A DNA stretch of 21,804 nt, taken from positions 1 through 21,804 of the forward strand of contig DATMKU010000120.1 in assembly GCA_035570935.1 (NCBI GenBank), written 5' to 3'. A model generated the notes under the pieces. That model was not told the DNA's origin. It saw only the letters and a list, made by a program, of their open reading frames with translations, and ran no database searches. Every line of letters begins with the position of its first letter. The first letter of the stretch is position 1. The stretch is from AP-15 sp035570935 (lineage in GTDB: Bacteria > Pseudomonadota > Alphaproteobacteria > ATCC43930 > CGMCC-115725). The position numbers and the translations under genes were made by a program. Of the stretch, positions 6,431 to 13,766 are shown one piece after another.

Positions 6431-8386
6431 CTACGCCCGCGCCGGCTGCGCCGCAATCTCGCGGCCGAGAGCCGACAGCGCCATCGCCACGATGTGCCGC
6501 GCATTGAGCCCGGCCTGATCGTATTGCGCCTGCGGGCTGTCATGGTCGAGAAACAAATCGGGCAGGACCATCGAGCGGATCTTCAAGCCATGGTCGAGCA
6601 AGCCGTTCATCGCCAAATGATGCAGCACGTGGCTGCCAAAGCCGCCGATCGCACCCTCCTCGACCGTGATCACAACCTCGTGTTCGCGCACTAGCCGATT
6701 GATCAGGTCGGTATCGAGCGGTTTGGCAAAGCGTGCGTCCGCGACCGTGGTCGATAACCCGTATGAAGCCAGTTCCTGCGCCGCTTTGATGCACTCGGCG
6801 AGCCGGCCGCCGAGGCTGAGCAATGCGATCGTCATGCCTTCGCGAAGAATGCGGCCGCGGCCGATTTCGAGCGGAATACCCTTTTCCGGAAGCGGTACGC
6901 CTAGTCCGTCGCCGCGCGGATAGCGCACTGCCGACGGCCCGTCGTCCAAGGCGACGCAAGTCGCGACCATGTGAACGAGTTCGGCCTCATCCCCTGCCGC
7001 CATGATCACAAAACCGGGCAGGCAGCCAAGATAAGTCACGTCGAACGAGCCGGCATGGGTCTGGCCGTCGGCGCCGACTAGCCCGGCGCGATCGATGGCA
7101 AAACGAACCGGCAATTTCTGGATCGCGACGTCGTGCACGACCTGGTCGTAGGCGCGCTGCAAAAAGGTCGAATAGATCGCGGCAAAGGGCTTCATGCCCT
7201 CGGTCGCGAGACCTGCGGCGAAAGTCACCGCATGCTGCTCGGCGATGCCTACGTCAAAGCAGCGATTGGGGAACTTCTCACCGAACAGATTGAGCCCGGT
7301 GCCCGACGGCATCGCCGCGGTAATCGCCACGACACGGTCGTCGGCCTCCGCCTCCTTGATCAATGCCTTGGCAAAAACGGTCGTGTATTGCGGCGCCTTC
7401 GCGGCCGATTTCGCCTGCGTTCCGGTAATCACATCGAATTTGGCAACGCTGTGCCATTTGTCGTCGGCCTGTTCAGCCGACAGATAGCCGTGTCCTTTCT
7501 CGGTCACCGCGTGGACCAGGATCGGGCCGGTCTCCTTAGTGTCGCGGACGTTCTTCAGCACCGGCAGCAGATGATCGAGGTTGTGTCCGTCGATCGGGCC
7601 GACGTAGTAAAAGCCCATCTCCTCGAACAATGTGCCGCCGGTTACAAAGCCGCGGGCCAACTCCTCGGCGCGGCGCGCGGCGTCTTCGAGCGGTTTTGGG
7701 AAATGGCGCGCCACTTCCTTGGCGATGTGGCGCAGCGACATAAAGGATTTTGACGACAACAGACGCGACAGATAGGCGCTCATCGCACCAACCGGCGGGG
7801 CGATCGACATGTCGTTGTCGTTGAGGATCACGATTAGCCGCGAATCCATCGCCCCGGCATTGTTCATCGCCTCGTAAGCCATGCCGGCGCTCATCGCGCC
7901 GTCGCCGATCACTGCGATGACGTTGCGGCGCTCGCCGCGCAGGTCGCGGGCGACCGCCATCCCGAGACCCGACGAAATCGACGTCGAGCTGTGCGCCGCG
8001 CCAAACGGGTCGTATTCGCTCTCCGCCCGCTTGGTAAAACCGGAAAGCCCACCGCCCTGCCGTATCGTGCGGATGCGGTCGCGTCGACCGGTCAGGATCT
8101 TGTGCGGATAGGCCTGATGCCCGACATCCCAGATCAACCGGTCGTTGGGCGTGTTGAAGACGTAGTGAAGCGCCACGGTCAGCTCGACGACGCCGAGCCC
8201 GGCGCCAAAATGGCCGCCGGTGATCGAAACCGCGTCGATCAGTTCGGCGCGCAACTCGTCCGCGAGCTGACGCAGATCCGATTCGGGCAGCCGACGCAGA
8301 TCGACTGGAATGTCGATCCGGTCGAGCAATGGCGTCCGATTGGAGATCGGGCGAGGCGGGCTTGGATCCAATGCTGGGCTCCTCAC
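6431..8386 (-). CDS. dxs: 1-deoxy-D-xylulose-5-phosphate synthase
   Basis: This thiamine-diphosphate enzyme condenses pyruvate and glyceraldehyde 3-phosphate to DXP, the first step of the MEP isoprenoid pathway. The 651-aa product (numbering from the GTG) is full length: GGHFGAGLG with His59, the TPP/Mg motif GDGAMSAG (161-168) running to Asn175-Asn176, catalytic Glu383 in VGIAEQHAVTFAAG, and DRAGLVGADGQTHAG in the pyrimidine domain. The GTG at 8386 overlaps the ispA stop (GTGA, 8383-8386), implying coupled translation. A TTG at 8371 is an attractive alternative because AGGAG at 8379-8383 lies exactly 7 nt before it; the protein would then be 646 aa. Neither choice affects conserved sequence. 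It supplies precursors for the IspA encoded next door. Confidence 0.97.
   Translation of the reverse strand: MRSPALDPSPPRPISNRTPLLDRIDIPVDLRRLPESDLRQLADELRAELIDAVSITGGHFGAGLGVVELTVALHYVFNTPNDRLIWDVGHQAYPHKILTGRRDRIRTIRQGGGLSGFTKRAESEYDPFGAAHSSTSISSGLGMAVARDLRGERRNVIAVIGDGAMSAGMAYEAMNNAGAMDSRLIVILNDNDMSIAPPVGAMSAYLSRLLSSKSFMSLRHIAKEVARHFPKPLEDAARRAEELARGFVTGGTLFEEMGFYYVGPIDGHNLDHLLPVLKNVRDTKETGPILVHAVTEKGHGYLSAEQADDKWHSVAKFDVITGTQAKSAAKAPQYTTVFAKALIKEAEADDRVVAITAAMPSGTGLNLFGEKFPNRCFDVGIAEQHAVTFAAGLATEGMKPFAAIYSTFLQRAYDQVVHDVAIQKLPVRFAIDRAGLVGADGQTHAGSFDVTYLGCLPGFVIMAAGDEAELVHMVATCVALDDGPSAVRYPRGDGLGVPLPEKGIPLEIGRGRILREGMTIALLSLGGRLAECIKAAQELASYGLSTTVADARFAKPLDTDLINRLVREHEVVITVEEGAIGGFGSHVLHHLAMNGLLDHGLKIRSMVLPDLFLDHDSPQAQYDQAGLNARHIVAMALSALGREIAAQPARA
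8379..8383 (-). promoter_or_regulatory. ribosome binding site AGGAG that bears on the dxs start
   Basis: Read on the minus strand, AGGAG lies just inside the GTG-started dxs frame and 7 nt before an in-frame TTG at 8371-8369. It argues that TTG may be the real initiation codon, against the competing GTGA stop/start overlap at 8383-8386. Confidence 0.5.
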
Positions 8387-9294
8387 GTGCGGCGGCTGAT
8401 TGCAAATCGCGCCGCCTCTCTCAAAAGTTCCGCTCTTCCCCCGAACAAATCAAGATGTGCGACGGCTTGACCGATCAGCAGCTCGGCCTGGGCGCGCGCA
8501 CGCTTGGCGCCGAGGATCGAAACGAACGTGGCCTTGCCGGCGGCAGCGTCGGCGCCGACCGGTTTTCCGGTTTCCGCCGCCGAGCCTTCGACATCGAGAA
8601 GATCGTCGGCGATTTGAAAGGCGAGCCCGAGATCGTGAGCATAGCCGTGCAGCGCGGCGCGCGGCTCCGCCCCCGCCTTGGCGAGAAGCGCCCCGGCGCC
8701 GCAAGCGAAAGCAATCAGCGCCCCGGTCTTCATGCGCTGCAGCCGGATAATGGCACCAATATCGAGCGCCTGGTGCTCGGCGATCAGGTCGATCATCTGG
8801 CCGCCGACCATGCCCGCAGCACCGGCTGCTTGCGCCAGTGCCGCGACCAACTCGCACCGCACCGCCGGATCGGCATGTGTGTCGGGATGCGCGAGCACGC
8901 CAAAGGCGGCAGTCAGCAGGCCGTCGCCGGCCAGCACGGCGGTCGCCTCGTCGAACTCTCTGTGGCAGGTCGGGCGCCCGCGCCGCAAATCGCTGTCGTC
9001 CATCGCCGGCAGGTCGTCATGCACCAGCGAATAGGCATGGACCATTTCGATCGCTGCCGCCACCTGCAGCGCGCATTGCCGCGTGACGCCGAACAGACGC
9101 CCGCCGGCCAGCACCAAAAACGGACGCAACCGCTTACCCGGGCCAAGCGCCGCATAGCGCATCGCCTGATAGACGCGCGCTTCGAGGTCGGGTGAGACCG
9201 CCAGCAGCCGCTCCAGCAGCGAATCGGTCAAGCTTGCCGCGTCTGCCAGCGCCTCTTCAAGGGTGACTGGAGGGGACCACAGCGTATCAGTCAA
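8383..9294 (-). CDS. ispA: polyprenyl (farnesyl) diphosphate synthase
   Basis: The product condenses IPP with DMAPP and GPP to give FPP, the precursor of undecaprenyl phosphate, quinone side chains and hopanoids. The 303-aa sequence has the family landmarks: GKRLRP (53-58), the first Asp-rich motif HDDLPAMDDSDLRRG (from 92), and the second Asp-rich motif QIADDLLD (Asp230-Asp234). The short insertion in the first motif (DDLPAMD) and the HAYSLVHDD preceding it are typical of bacterial IspA-type farnesyl synthases rather than long-chain octaprenyl synthases. TTG 9294 is chosen because it gives a normal family length and an 8-nt overlap with the xseB stop; the longer reading to 9333 adds Arg-rich sequence that lies inside xseB. 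The stop overlaps the dxs GTG. Confidence 0.93.
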   Translation of the reverse strand: MTDTLWSPPVTLEEALADAASLTDSLLERLLAVSPDLEARVYQAMRYAALGPGKRLRPFLVLAGGRLFGVTRQCALQVAAAIEMVHAYSLVHDDLPAMDDSDLRRGRPTCHREFDEATAVLAGDGLLTAAFGVLAHPDTHADPAVRCELVAALAQAAGAAGMVGGQMIDLIAEHQALDIGAIIRLQRMKTGALIAFACGAGALLAKAGAEPRAALHGYAHDLGLAFQIADDLLDVEGSAAETGKPVGADAAAGKATFVSILGAKRARAQAELLIGQAVAHLDLFGGRAELLREAARFAISRRT

Positions 9295-9538
9295 GCTTCG
9301 CCGGCTCCGCCGAAATCGCGCCGTCGGCGCCAATGACGATGCGCTCGACGCGCTGCTGCGCCTCGTTCAGCTTGCGTTCGCAATGCTGCTTCAGTTGTGC
9401 CCCACGTTCGTAAGAAAGAATGGCCCCGTCGAGCTTGACCTGCCCGGCTTCGAGCCGCCGCACGATCTGCTCCAGCTCGGCCAGAGCGTCCTCGAAACTC
9501 ATCTCCGCGATTTCGGGGGGCGGGTTCGTCTCGGTCAT
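9287..9538 (-). CDS. xseB: exodeoxyribonuclease VII small subunit
   Basis: XseB is the small subunit of the XseA/XseB single-strand-specific exonuclease that cuts from both ends and takes part in repair. The 83-aa product is mostly two helices: MSFEDALAELEQIVRRLEAGQ, then LDGAILSYERGAQLKQHCERKL, the standard XseB pattern and size. ATG 9538 is preferred; the only upstream option is TTG 9556, adding six residues without a better ribosome-binding site. It is the first gene of the xseB-ispA-dxs-tlyA cluster, and its last 8 nt overlap the ispA start. XseA is not in this window. Confidence 0.95.
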   Translation of the reverse strand: MTETNPPPEIAEMSFEDALAELEQIVRRLEAGQVKLDGAILSYERGAQLKQHCERKLNEAQQRVERIVIGADGAISAEPAKLD

Positions 9539-9598
9539 CGATATTCTATCTAGCAAATAACGCGAGGTTGGAAGGGCGCTTTAGCCGTTTGCGTACAT

Positions 9599-9629
9599 AT
9601 TATATCTCGATTGCGTCGCAAAACTGCAA
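9599..9629 (-). promoter_or_regulatory. candidate promoter for the xseB-ispA-dxs-tlyA operon
   Basis: On the minus strand a perfect TATAAT (9599-9604) is preceded by TTGCAG (9624-9629) with a 19-nt spacer, slightly longer than ideal. Transcription would start near 9592 with a leader of about 54 nt before the xseB ATG. It lies just after the stop of the HDAC-like gene, so the operon need not depend on read-through from it. Confidence 0.4.
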
Positions 9630-9649
9630 CAGCGCGGCGCCTGCACCGG

Positions 9650-10576
9650 TCACGCCGCCATCATCACCCGCAGATGAGCTGCGGCGCTGGCCCCAAGCGC
9701 CGCCAGATCGTAACCCCCTTCGAGGGTCGAGACCAGCCGATCCCGGGCATGGCGCCGGGCCAGCTCGACGAGCTTTTCGGTGATCCATACATAATCGCTT
9801 TCGTCGAGCATCAGCTGCGCCAGCGGATCGCTGCGGTGTGCGTCGAAGCCAGCCGAGATGATCAGCAGTTGGGGGGAAAAGTCATCGAGCGCCGGCAGCA
9901 CGCGCTCGGTGAACGCGCGACGAAACGGCCCCGATCCCGACATCGGCCGCAGCGGCGCGTTAACGATATTGCCAACTCCGGTCTCGCTCGCCGCGCCGGT
10001 GCCGGGATAAAGCGGAGATTGATGGGTAGAAGCGTAGAACAAGCCGGCATCGTTCTCGAACGCGGCCTGCGTGCCATTGCCGTGATGGACGTCGAAGTCT
10101 ACGACCGCCACGCGTTCGAGACCGTGCACATCGCGGGCCCGCAACGCGCCGATCGCGGCGTTGTTGAAAAGACAGAAACCCATCGCACGATCGGGTTCGG
10201 CATGGTGCCCAGGCGGGCGGACCGCGCAGAATGCATTGTCGGCCTCGCTCGCGACGACCGCGTCGACGGCGGCGATCACCGCGCCGGCGGCGCGCAACGC
10301 CGCCCGACCCGAGGCAGGGGACAACACCGTGTCGGCGTCGATCGCTACGTGACCCGCCCTTGGAACGGCATTCAGGACGCGCTCGACATGGTGGCGCGGA
10401 TGCACTCGCAGCACATCGTCGATTGCCGCTTCCGGCGCCTCGCGCTGCTCGAGACCGGCAAATTTGGGGCCGGAGAGCGCCGTCAGCACCGCGCGCAGCC
10501 GTGCCGGCGATTCGGGATGGTGGATCCCCGGATCGTGCTCGAGACAAGCCGAATGAGTATAGAGCAGGGTCGTCAT
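9650..10576 (-). CDS. histone-deacetylase-family (acetylpolyamine amidohydrolase/HDAC-like) protein
   Basis: The 308-aa product is a full arginase/deacetylase-fold hydrolase. Visible active-site elements are HPESPARL near the N-terminus, the catalytic His pair in RPPGHHA (His124-His125), the zinc ligands Asp162 and His164 in DFDVHHGNGT, Asp245 in SAGFDAH, and the substrate-positioning Tyr in LEGGYDL near the C-terminus. Bacterial members remove acetyl groups from polyamines, small molecules or proteins; the natural substrate cannot be read from the sequence. ATG 10576 has CGAGGG about 6 nt upstream and precedes the usual TTLLYTHSACLEHDPG beginning. The gene commonly precedes xseB in alphaproteobacteria, as it does here, with a 111-nt gap to the xseB start. 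Confidence 0.92.
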   Translation of the reverse strand: MTTLLYTHSACLEHDPGIHHPESPARLRAVLTALSGPKFAGLEQREAPEAAIDDVLRVHPRHHVERVLNAVPRAGHVAIDADTVLSPASGRAALRAAGAVIAAVDAVVASEADNAFCAVRPPGHHAEPDRAMGFCLFNNAAIGALRARDVHGLERVAVVDFDVHHGNGTQAAFENDAGLFYASTHQSPLYPGTGAASETGVGNIVNAPLRPMSGSGPFRRAFTERVLPALDDFSPQLLIISAGFDAHRSDPLAQLMLDESDYVWITEKLVELARRHARDRLVSTLEGGYDLAALGASAAAHLRVMMAA

Positions 10577-10667
10577 CGTCAGCCCTCGCAAGCAAGCCGC
10601 ACCCAGTTTTGCATATCCATGTCAGCGGCAGCATCTCGTTTCGCGAGAGACTATCGCAGCGCGCGGT

Positions 10668-11036
10668 TCAGCGATGGCGTAGCGCATAGAGACCGAGCGC
10701 GGCCCAGCCGACCAGCAGTGCCGCACCGCCGAATGGGGTGACCCTGGCAAAGCCGGTCATTCCGCTCAAAGCCAGCGCGAACAGGCTGAAGCTGAACAGA
10801 AAGATGCCCGCGACAAAGCCCCATCCCGCAATCGCCAACAACAGGCGCGGCCCCATGCTGCGCGCGGCGATCGCGGCCACGGCGAGCAGCGCCACTGCGT
10901 GAACCATGCCGTAAAGCGCACCGGTCCGCAGCAACTCCGCCCGCGGTTCGCCATTAGCGAGATGGGCCGCGACGGCACCTGCCGCAACCGACAGAAATCC
11001 GTCGATTGCCGCGGCGACGAGCCAGGCGCGCGTCAC
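10668..11036 (-). CDS. DUF423 family small integral membrane protein
   Basis: The 122-aa product has four hydrophobic segments: residues about 4-26 (WLVAAAIDGFLSVAAGAVAAHL), 37-58 (TGALYGMVHAVALLAVAAIA), 65-90 (LLLAIAGWGFVAGIFLFSFSL) and 98-119 (FGGAALLVGWAALGLYAL), with the YGMVHA and AGIFLFSFSL stretches typical of DUF423 (YgdD-like) inner-membrane proteins. The function of the family is unknown. The GTG start at 11036 overlaps the stop of the glycosyltransferase gene (GTGA, 11033-11036), so the two are translationally coupled; sequence in frame upstream of this GTG is antisense-like to the transferase gene and is not counted. Confidence 0.9.
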   Translation of the reverse strand: MTRAWLVAAAIDGFLSVAAGAVAAHLANGEPRAELLRTGALYGMVHAVALLAVAAIAARSMGPRLLLAIAGWGFVAGIFLFSFSLFALALSGMTGFARVTPFGGAALLVGWAALGLYALRHR

Positions 11037-12295
11037 TGCAGCGCCGTCCTCTCGGCGAGTGCGGCGCGATAGAGGGCCAATGTCTCGTGCGCAACGGTCT
11101 CCTCGGCAAAGTGGGCTTCGACCAACGCCCTGCCGTTGCATCCCATGATCTGACAGCGCGCCGGGTCGGCGGCGAGTGCGGTGATCGCGTCGGCCAATGC
11201 TCCGACATCGCCCGGCGGCACCAGGATGCCGCTCTCGCTTTTGCCGCCGAGTACCGCCTCGCGGCAGCCCGGCACGTCGCTGGCAATGATCGGCCGGGCG
11301 CAGGCGGCGGCTTCGAGCAGGGCTTTCGGCACGCCTTCGCCGTAAGTCGAAGGCAATACCGCGATCGCTGCCCGGCGCCACACCTCGCGCACGTCGTCGA
11401 TGGCGCCGAGCCACGTCACGCCGGGCTCGGCGGAAAGCGCCGAGAGGGACTGCGCCGACAGCGAGCCGGGATTGTCGGTGTCGGTGGGACCCGCCAGAAC
11501 GAGCTCGACCGGCCGGCCGCGCGCGCGCAACAGCCGGATTGCGGCAACCGCGTCGAGCACGCCCTTTTCCTTCAGCATGCGCGAGACGAGTGCGATCGTG
11601 ACCTTGTCGCCGCCCGGCATCGGCAACGGCATGAAATGGCGGAGGTCAACTCCCGATCCCCGGATCAGCGCAATACGCTGCCGGTCGATGCCGAGTGCGG
11701 CGAGTGCCGTGCCGTCTTCGGGGTTCTGGACGATGACGCGGTTCCCGCCGTGGCCGGCGGTAGCGCGCAACGCTAGGCCGAGTACCGGCCGCAGCAGCCG
11801 CGACGCCATTCGGCTCGCCGAAAAGCCGGAACCGAGCCCCATCACCGAATCGATCGCCGCCGGCGCATCCGCCGCGCCGCGAAACGCGAGGGCCCGCGCG
11901 ACGCCGCCGAACAACACCGGCTTGAGCGCCACGTGATGGAGAATGTCAGGCCGCTCAGCCCGATAGAGCCGGGCGATCGCGGCGATCGCTCGGGCCGCAC
12001 CGACAACGCCGTCGCCGCTCCGCCGCCAGGCGAGTGGGCGAACCGAGAAACCCTCGTCGGCGATCTTCGCGCCGTGCGAGCGCACCCGGGTCGCGACGAC
12101 GACAGCGAAACCGTCGTCACGCGCCGCTCTCGCGACCGGCAGACGGTGCGAGCAGAAATACCAATCCTCGGTGACGAGAAACAGCAGCTTCGGCCGCCCC
12201 GAGCCATCACGCACGGAGTAGGGCAAGGAATCGAGGCGTCGGATGGGATCGTAAAGGGCCACTTCCCGGTCGCAGCGAATAGGAGCGAGCAGCAT
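11033..12295 (-). CDS. GT4-type glycosyltransferase (GT-B fold)
   Basis: The 420-aa product is a retaining nucleotide-sugar-dependent glycosyltransferase. The N-terminal Rossmann half begins KLLFLVTEDWYFCSHRLPVARAA; the C-terminal half shows IRGSGVDLRHF, TIALVSRMLKEKGVLD, LVLAGPTD, and the GT4 donor-site motif EGVPKALLEAAACARPIIASDVPGCREAV with the E-x7-E pair. The YFCSHR beginning is typical of transferases in O-antigen and capsule loci that act on undecaprenyl-linked sugars. The acceptor and sugar are not readable. ATG 12295 is chosen, though no ribosome-binding site is clear; GTG 12262 and TTG 12316 are alternatives. It is divergent from the SDR gene, which would be expected to make or modify a UDP-sugar for the same glycan. 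Confidence 0.9.
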   Translation of the reverse strand: MLLAPIRCDREVALYDPIRRLDSLPYSVRDGSGRPKLLFLVTEDWYFCSHRLPVARAARDDGFAVVVATRVRSHGAKIADEGFSVRPLAWRRSGDGVVGAARAIAAIARLYRAERPDILHHVALKPVLFGGVARALAFRGAADAPAAIDSVMGLGSGFSASRMASRLLRPVLGLALRATAGHGGNRVIVQNPEDGTALAALGIDRQRIALIRGSGVDLRHFMPLPMPGGDKVTIALVSRMLKEKGVLDAVAAIRLLRARGRPVELVLAGPTDTDNPGSLSAQSLSALSAEPGVTWLGAIDDVREVWRRAAIAVLPSTYGEGVPKALLEAAACARPIIASDVPGCREAVLGGKSESGILVPPGDVGALADAITALAADPARCQIMGCNGRALVEAHFAEETVAHETLALYRAALAERTALQ

Positions 12296-12342
12296 GCGGC
12301 GGCCAGCTTGCCGCAAAGCTCGGCCCTCTCTAATTCATTCGC

Positions 12343-12375
12343 CGGCCGATCGCTTGCGCAAATTGTCGGCCGATC
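12343..12375. repeat. 9-bp direct repeat in the GT4/SDR divergent intergenic region
   Basis: CGGCCGATC occurs at 12343-12351 and again at 12367-12375, 24 bp apart start to start (just over two helical turns), in the 98-nt space between the divergent glycosyltransferase and SDR genes. It could be a pair of regulator half-sites, or chance in GC-rich DNA. Confidence 0.35.
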
Positions 12376-12381
12376 AAAAAT

Positions 12382-12388
12382 GGAGGGG
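12382..12388 (+). promoter_or_regulatory. ribosome binding site GGAGGGG deciding a CTG start
   Basis: A strong Shine-Dalgarno, GGAGGGG, sits 5 nt before the in-frame CTG at 12394. No ATG, GTG or TTG occurs in this frame between the TAA at 12331 and the GTG at 12475, which is already past the Rossmann motif. Confidence 0.55.
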
Positions 12389-12393
12389 ACGCG

Positions 12394-13329
12394 CTGGCCC
12401 GTATTCTGGTTACCGGTGCGGCGGGCTTTATCGGCCGCGCCCTCTGCGATCACCTGGCGCACCTTGGCCATGTCGTGCTCGGCGCGACGCGCGGCGCCGC
12501 GGAGCCCATCGCCGGGGTTACATTGCGCGCGCTTGGCGCTATCGGCCCGCGGACCAATTGGGTCAAGCACCTCGAAGGCATCGATGTCGCCGTCCATCTC
12601 GCCGGCAGCGCCCACCGCCCAGTCAGTCCCGCCGCCGCCGAGCGCGAGGCTGAAGCTGCTGGCGCACTGGCGCATGCTGCCGCCGCGGCCGGAGTGCGCC
12701 GCCTTGTCCATGTCAGCTCGATCCGAGCAATGGGAGCGTCCACGCCCCCCGGAAGGCCGTTCCGCGGCGACGACCCGCCGCTGCCGGGTGACGCTTATGG
12801 CCGCGCCAAGTTTGAGATAGAGCGCGTTGTGAGAACGGCCGCGGATGACACCGGGCTGGAGCTCGTGATTCTGCGGCCGCCGCTGGTCTATGGACCTGGG
12901 GTCAAGGGAAACTTGAGGGCCTTGATTCGATTGGTCGCGAGCGGGGGGCCATTGCCATTCTCCGCCGTCGACAACCGCCGCAGTTTGATCTTTCTCGATA
13001 ACCTCGTCGATCTTCTGGCGCTCGTCTGTACGCACCCCGACGCTGGCGGTCGTGTATTGCTGGCCTGCGATGGGGCTGATGTCTCGACCCCCGAATTGGC
13101 TCGTTTCCTGGCAAGCGGACTTGGGCGTCGAGCGCGGCTGTTTCCGGTTCCGCCAACGCTGCTCGCGGCCTTTTGCACTGTTCCGGCGCTGGGGCCGGCA
13201 TTGGCGCGGCTGACGCTGTCCCTCCAGGTCGATGACGCAGAGACGCGACGCATCCTTGGCTGGTGGCCCCTGGTAACGCCAGAATCCGGGCTCGCGGCGA
13301 CCGCCCGGGCGTTTGCAAGCCGGCGATAA
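12394..13329 (+). CDS. NAD(P)-dependent sugar epimerase/reductase (extended SDR), probable CTG start
   Basis: The 311-aa product is an extended short-chain dehydrogenase. It begins with (M)ARILVTGAAGFIGRAL, carrying the GxxGxxG dinucleotide-binding motif, followed by VAVHLAGSAHRP, the catalytic Ser region LVHVSSIRAMG and the YGRAK active-site Tyr/Lys. Later segments RPPLVYGPGVKGN, FSAVDNRRSLIFLDNLVDL and DVSTPELARFLA are typical of WbpV/WreQ-like enzymes, which reduce UDP-4-keto-6-deoxy-HexNAc on the way to UDP-QuiNAc; a GalE-like epimerase is the alternative. The first conventional start (GTG 12475) would cut off the NAD-binding motif, whereas CTG 12394 with its strong ribosome-binding site gives the expected N-terminus exactly. 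A one-base error or frameshift from the ATG at 12380 cannot be excluded. Confidence 0.85.
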   Translation: MARILVTGAAGFIGRALCDHLAHLGHVVLGATRGAAEPIAGVTLRALGAIGPRTNWVKHLEGIDVAVHLAGSAHRPVSPAAAEREAEAAGALAHAAAAAGVRRLVHVSSIRAMGASTPPGRPFRGDDPPLPGDAYGRAKFEIERVVRTAADDTGLELVILRPPLVYGPGVKGNLRALIRLVASGGPLPFSAVDNRRSLIFLDNLVDLLALVCTHPDAGGRVLLACDGADVSTPELARFLASGLGRRARLFPVPPTLLAAFCTVPALGPALARLTLSLQVDDAETRRILGWWPLVTPESGLAATARAFASRR

Positions 13330-13387
13330 GCGAACGATGACCCATCGGGCGGCGTTATCCCATGGGCATCGAGAACTGGAGAAGCGC

Positions 13388-13696
13388 ATGACCGGCCTCA
13401 CCGAAGACACCGCACTGATCGGGGACGCCATCGCCTATGTCATCGCGCTTTACCGCGACCTCAGCGCGGAAAACGGCGCGCCCAGCCTCGGCACGCAGAA
13501 CCAGGCGGTCGACTCCATTCTTGCCGATCCCGAACTAAGCCTCGCGGTAAAGAGATGGGGCGAACGCGCTCGGGTCGATGAGGCGACGACGGCGCCGGCG
13601 CAGCGCCTGCCCTTTGACGAAGCTTATCGCCGGATCGGCGCGTTTCTGCGCTCGGCTATGGAACAACCGGTCTTCGCGCGCAAAGATCGAGACTGA
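13388..13696 (+). CDS. small protein of unknown function
   Basis: The 102-aa product starts at ATG 13388, with GGAG at 13378-13381 about 6 nt upstream. It looks helical and soluble: LIGDAIAYVIALYRDLSAENGAPSL, then LSLAVKRWGERARVD, and FDEAYRRIGAFLRSAME at the C-terminus. There is no signal peptide, membrane segment or Cys-rich motif. Codon usage matches the neighbours, which supports a real gene. It lies 58 nt after the SDR gene and 70 nt before yajQ, in the same orientation. I do not recognise the family. Confidence 0.6.
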   Translation: MTGLTEDTALIGDAIAYVIALYRDLSAENGAPSLGTQNQAVDSILADPELSLAVKRWGERARVDEATTAPAQRLPFDEAYRRIGAFLRSAMEQPVFARKDRD

Positions 13697-13731
13697 TCAG
13701 AGCGAATATTCGCGCTATATCGAGATTCGAA

Positions 13732-13749
13732 GCCCTGGGGGGTCAGGGC
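13732..13749 (+). other. hairpin in the leader before yajQ
   Basis: GCCCTG (13732-13737) and CAGGGC (13744-13749) form a 6-bp stem with a G-rich 6-nt loop, ending 4 nt before the GGAGGAG ribosome-binding site of yajQ. A perfect 12-bp palindrome, GCGAATATTCGC, lies at 13702-13713. Either may end the upstream transcript or modulate yajQ. Confidence 0.3.
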
Positions 13750-13766
13750 CGACGGAGGAGAGTGCC

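Noticed and set aside
9611..10741. 376-codon plus-strand open frame opposite the HDAC-like gene
   Set aside because: Antisense shadow; the minus strand has the complete deacetylase active site.
12475..13329. SDR gene started at GTG 12475
   Set aside because: This would delete the Rossmann GxxGxxG motif encoded just upstream in the same frame, and it lacks a ribosome-binding site.
11842..13431. 529-codon minus-strand open frame spanning the GT4/SDR junction
   Set aside because: It runs antisense to the SDR gene and out of frame through the glycosyltransferase gene; the translation is low-complexity Arg/Ser/Pro and has no motif.
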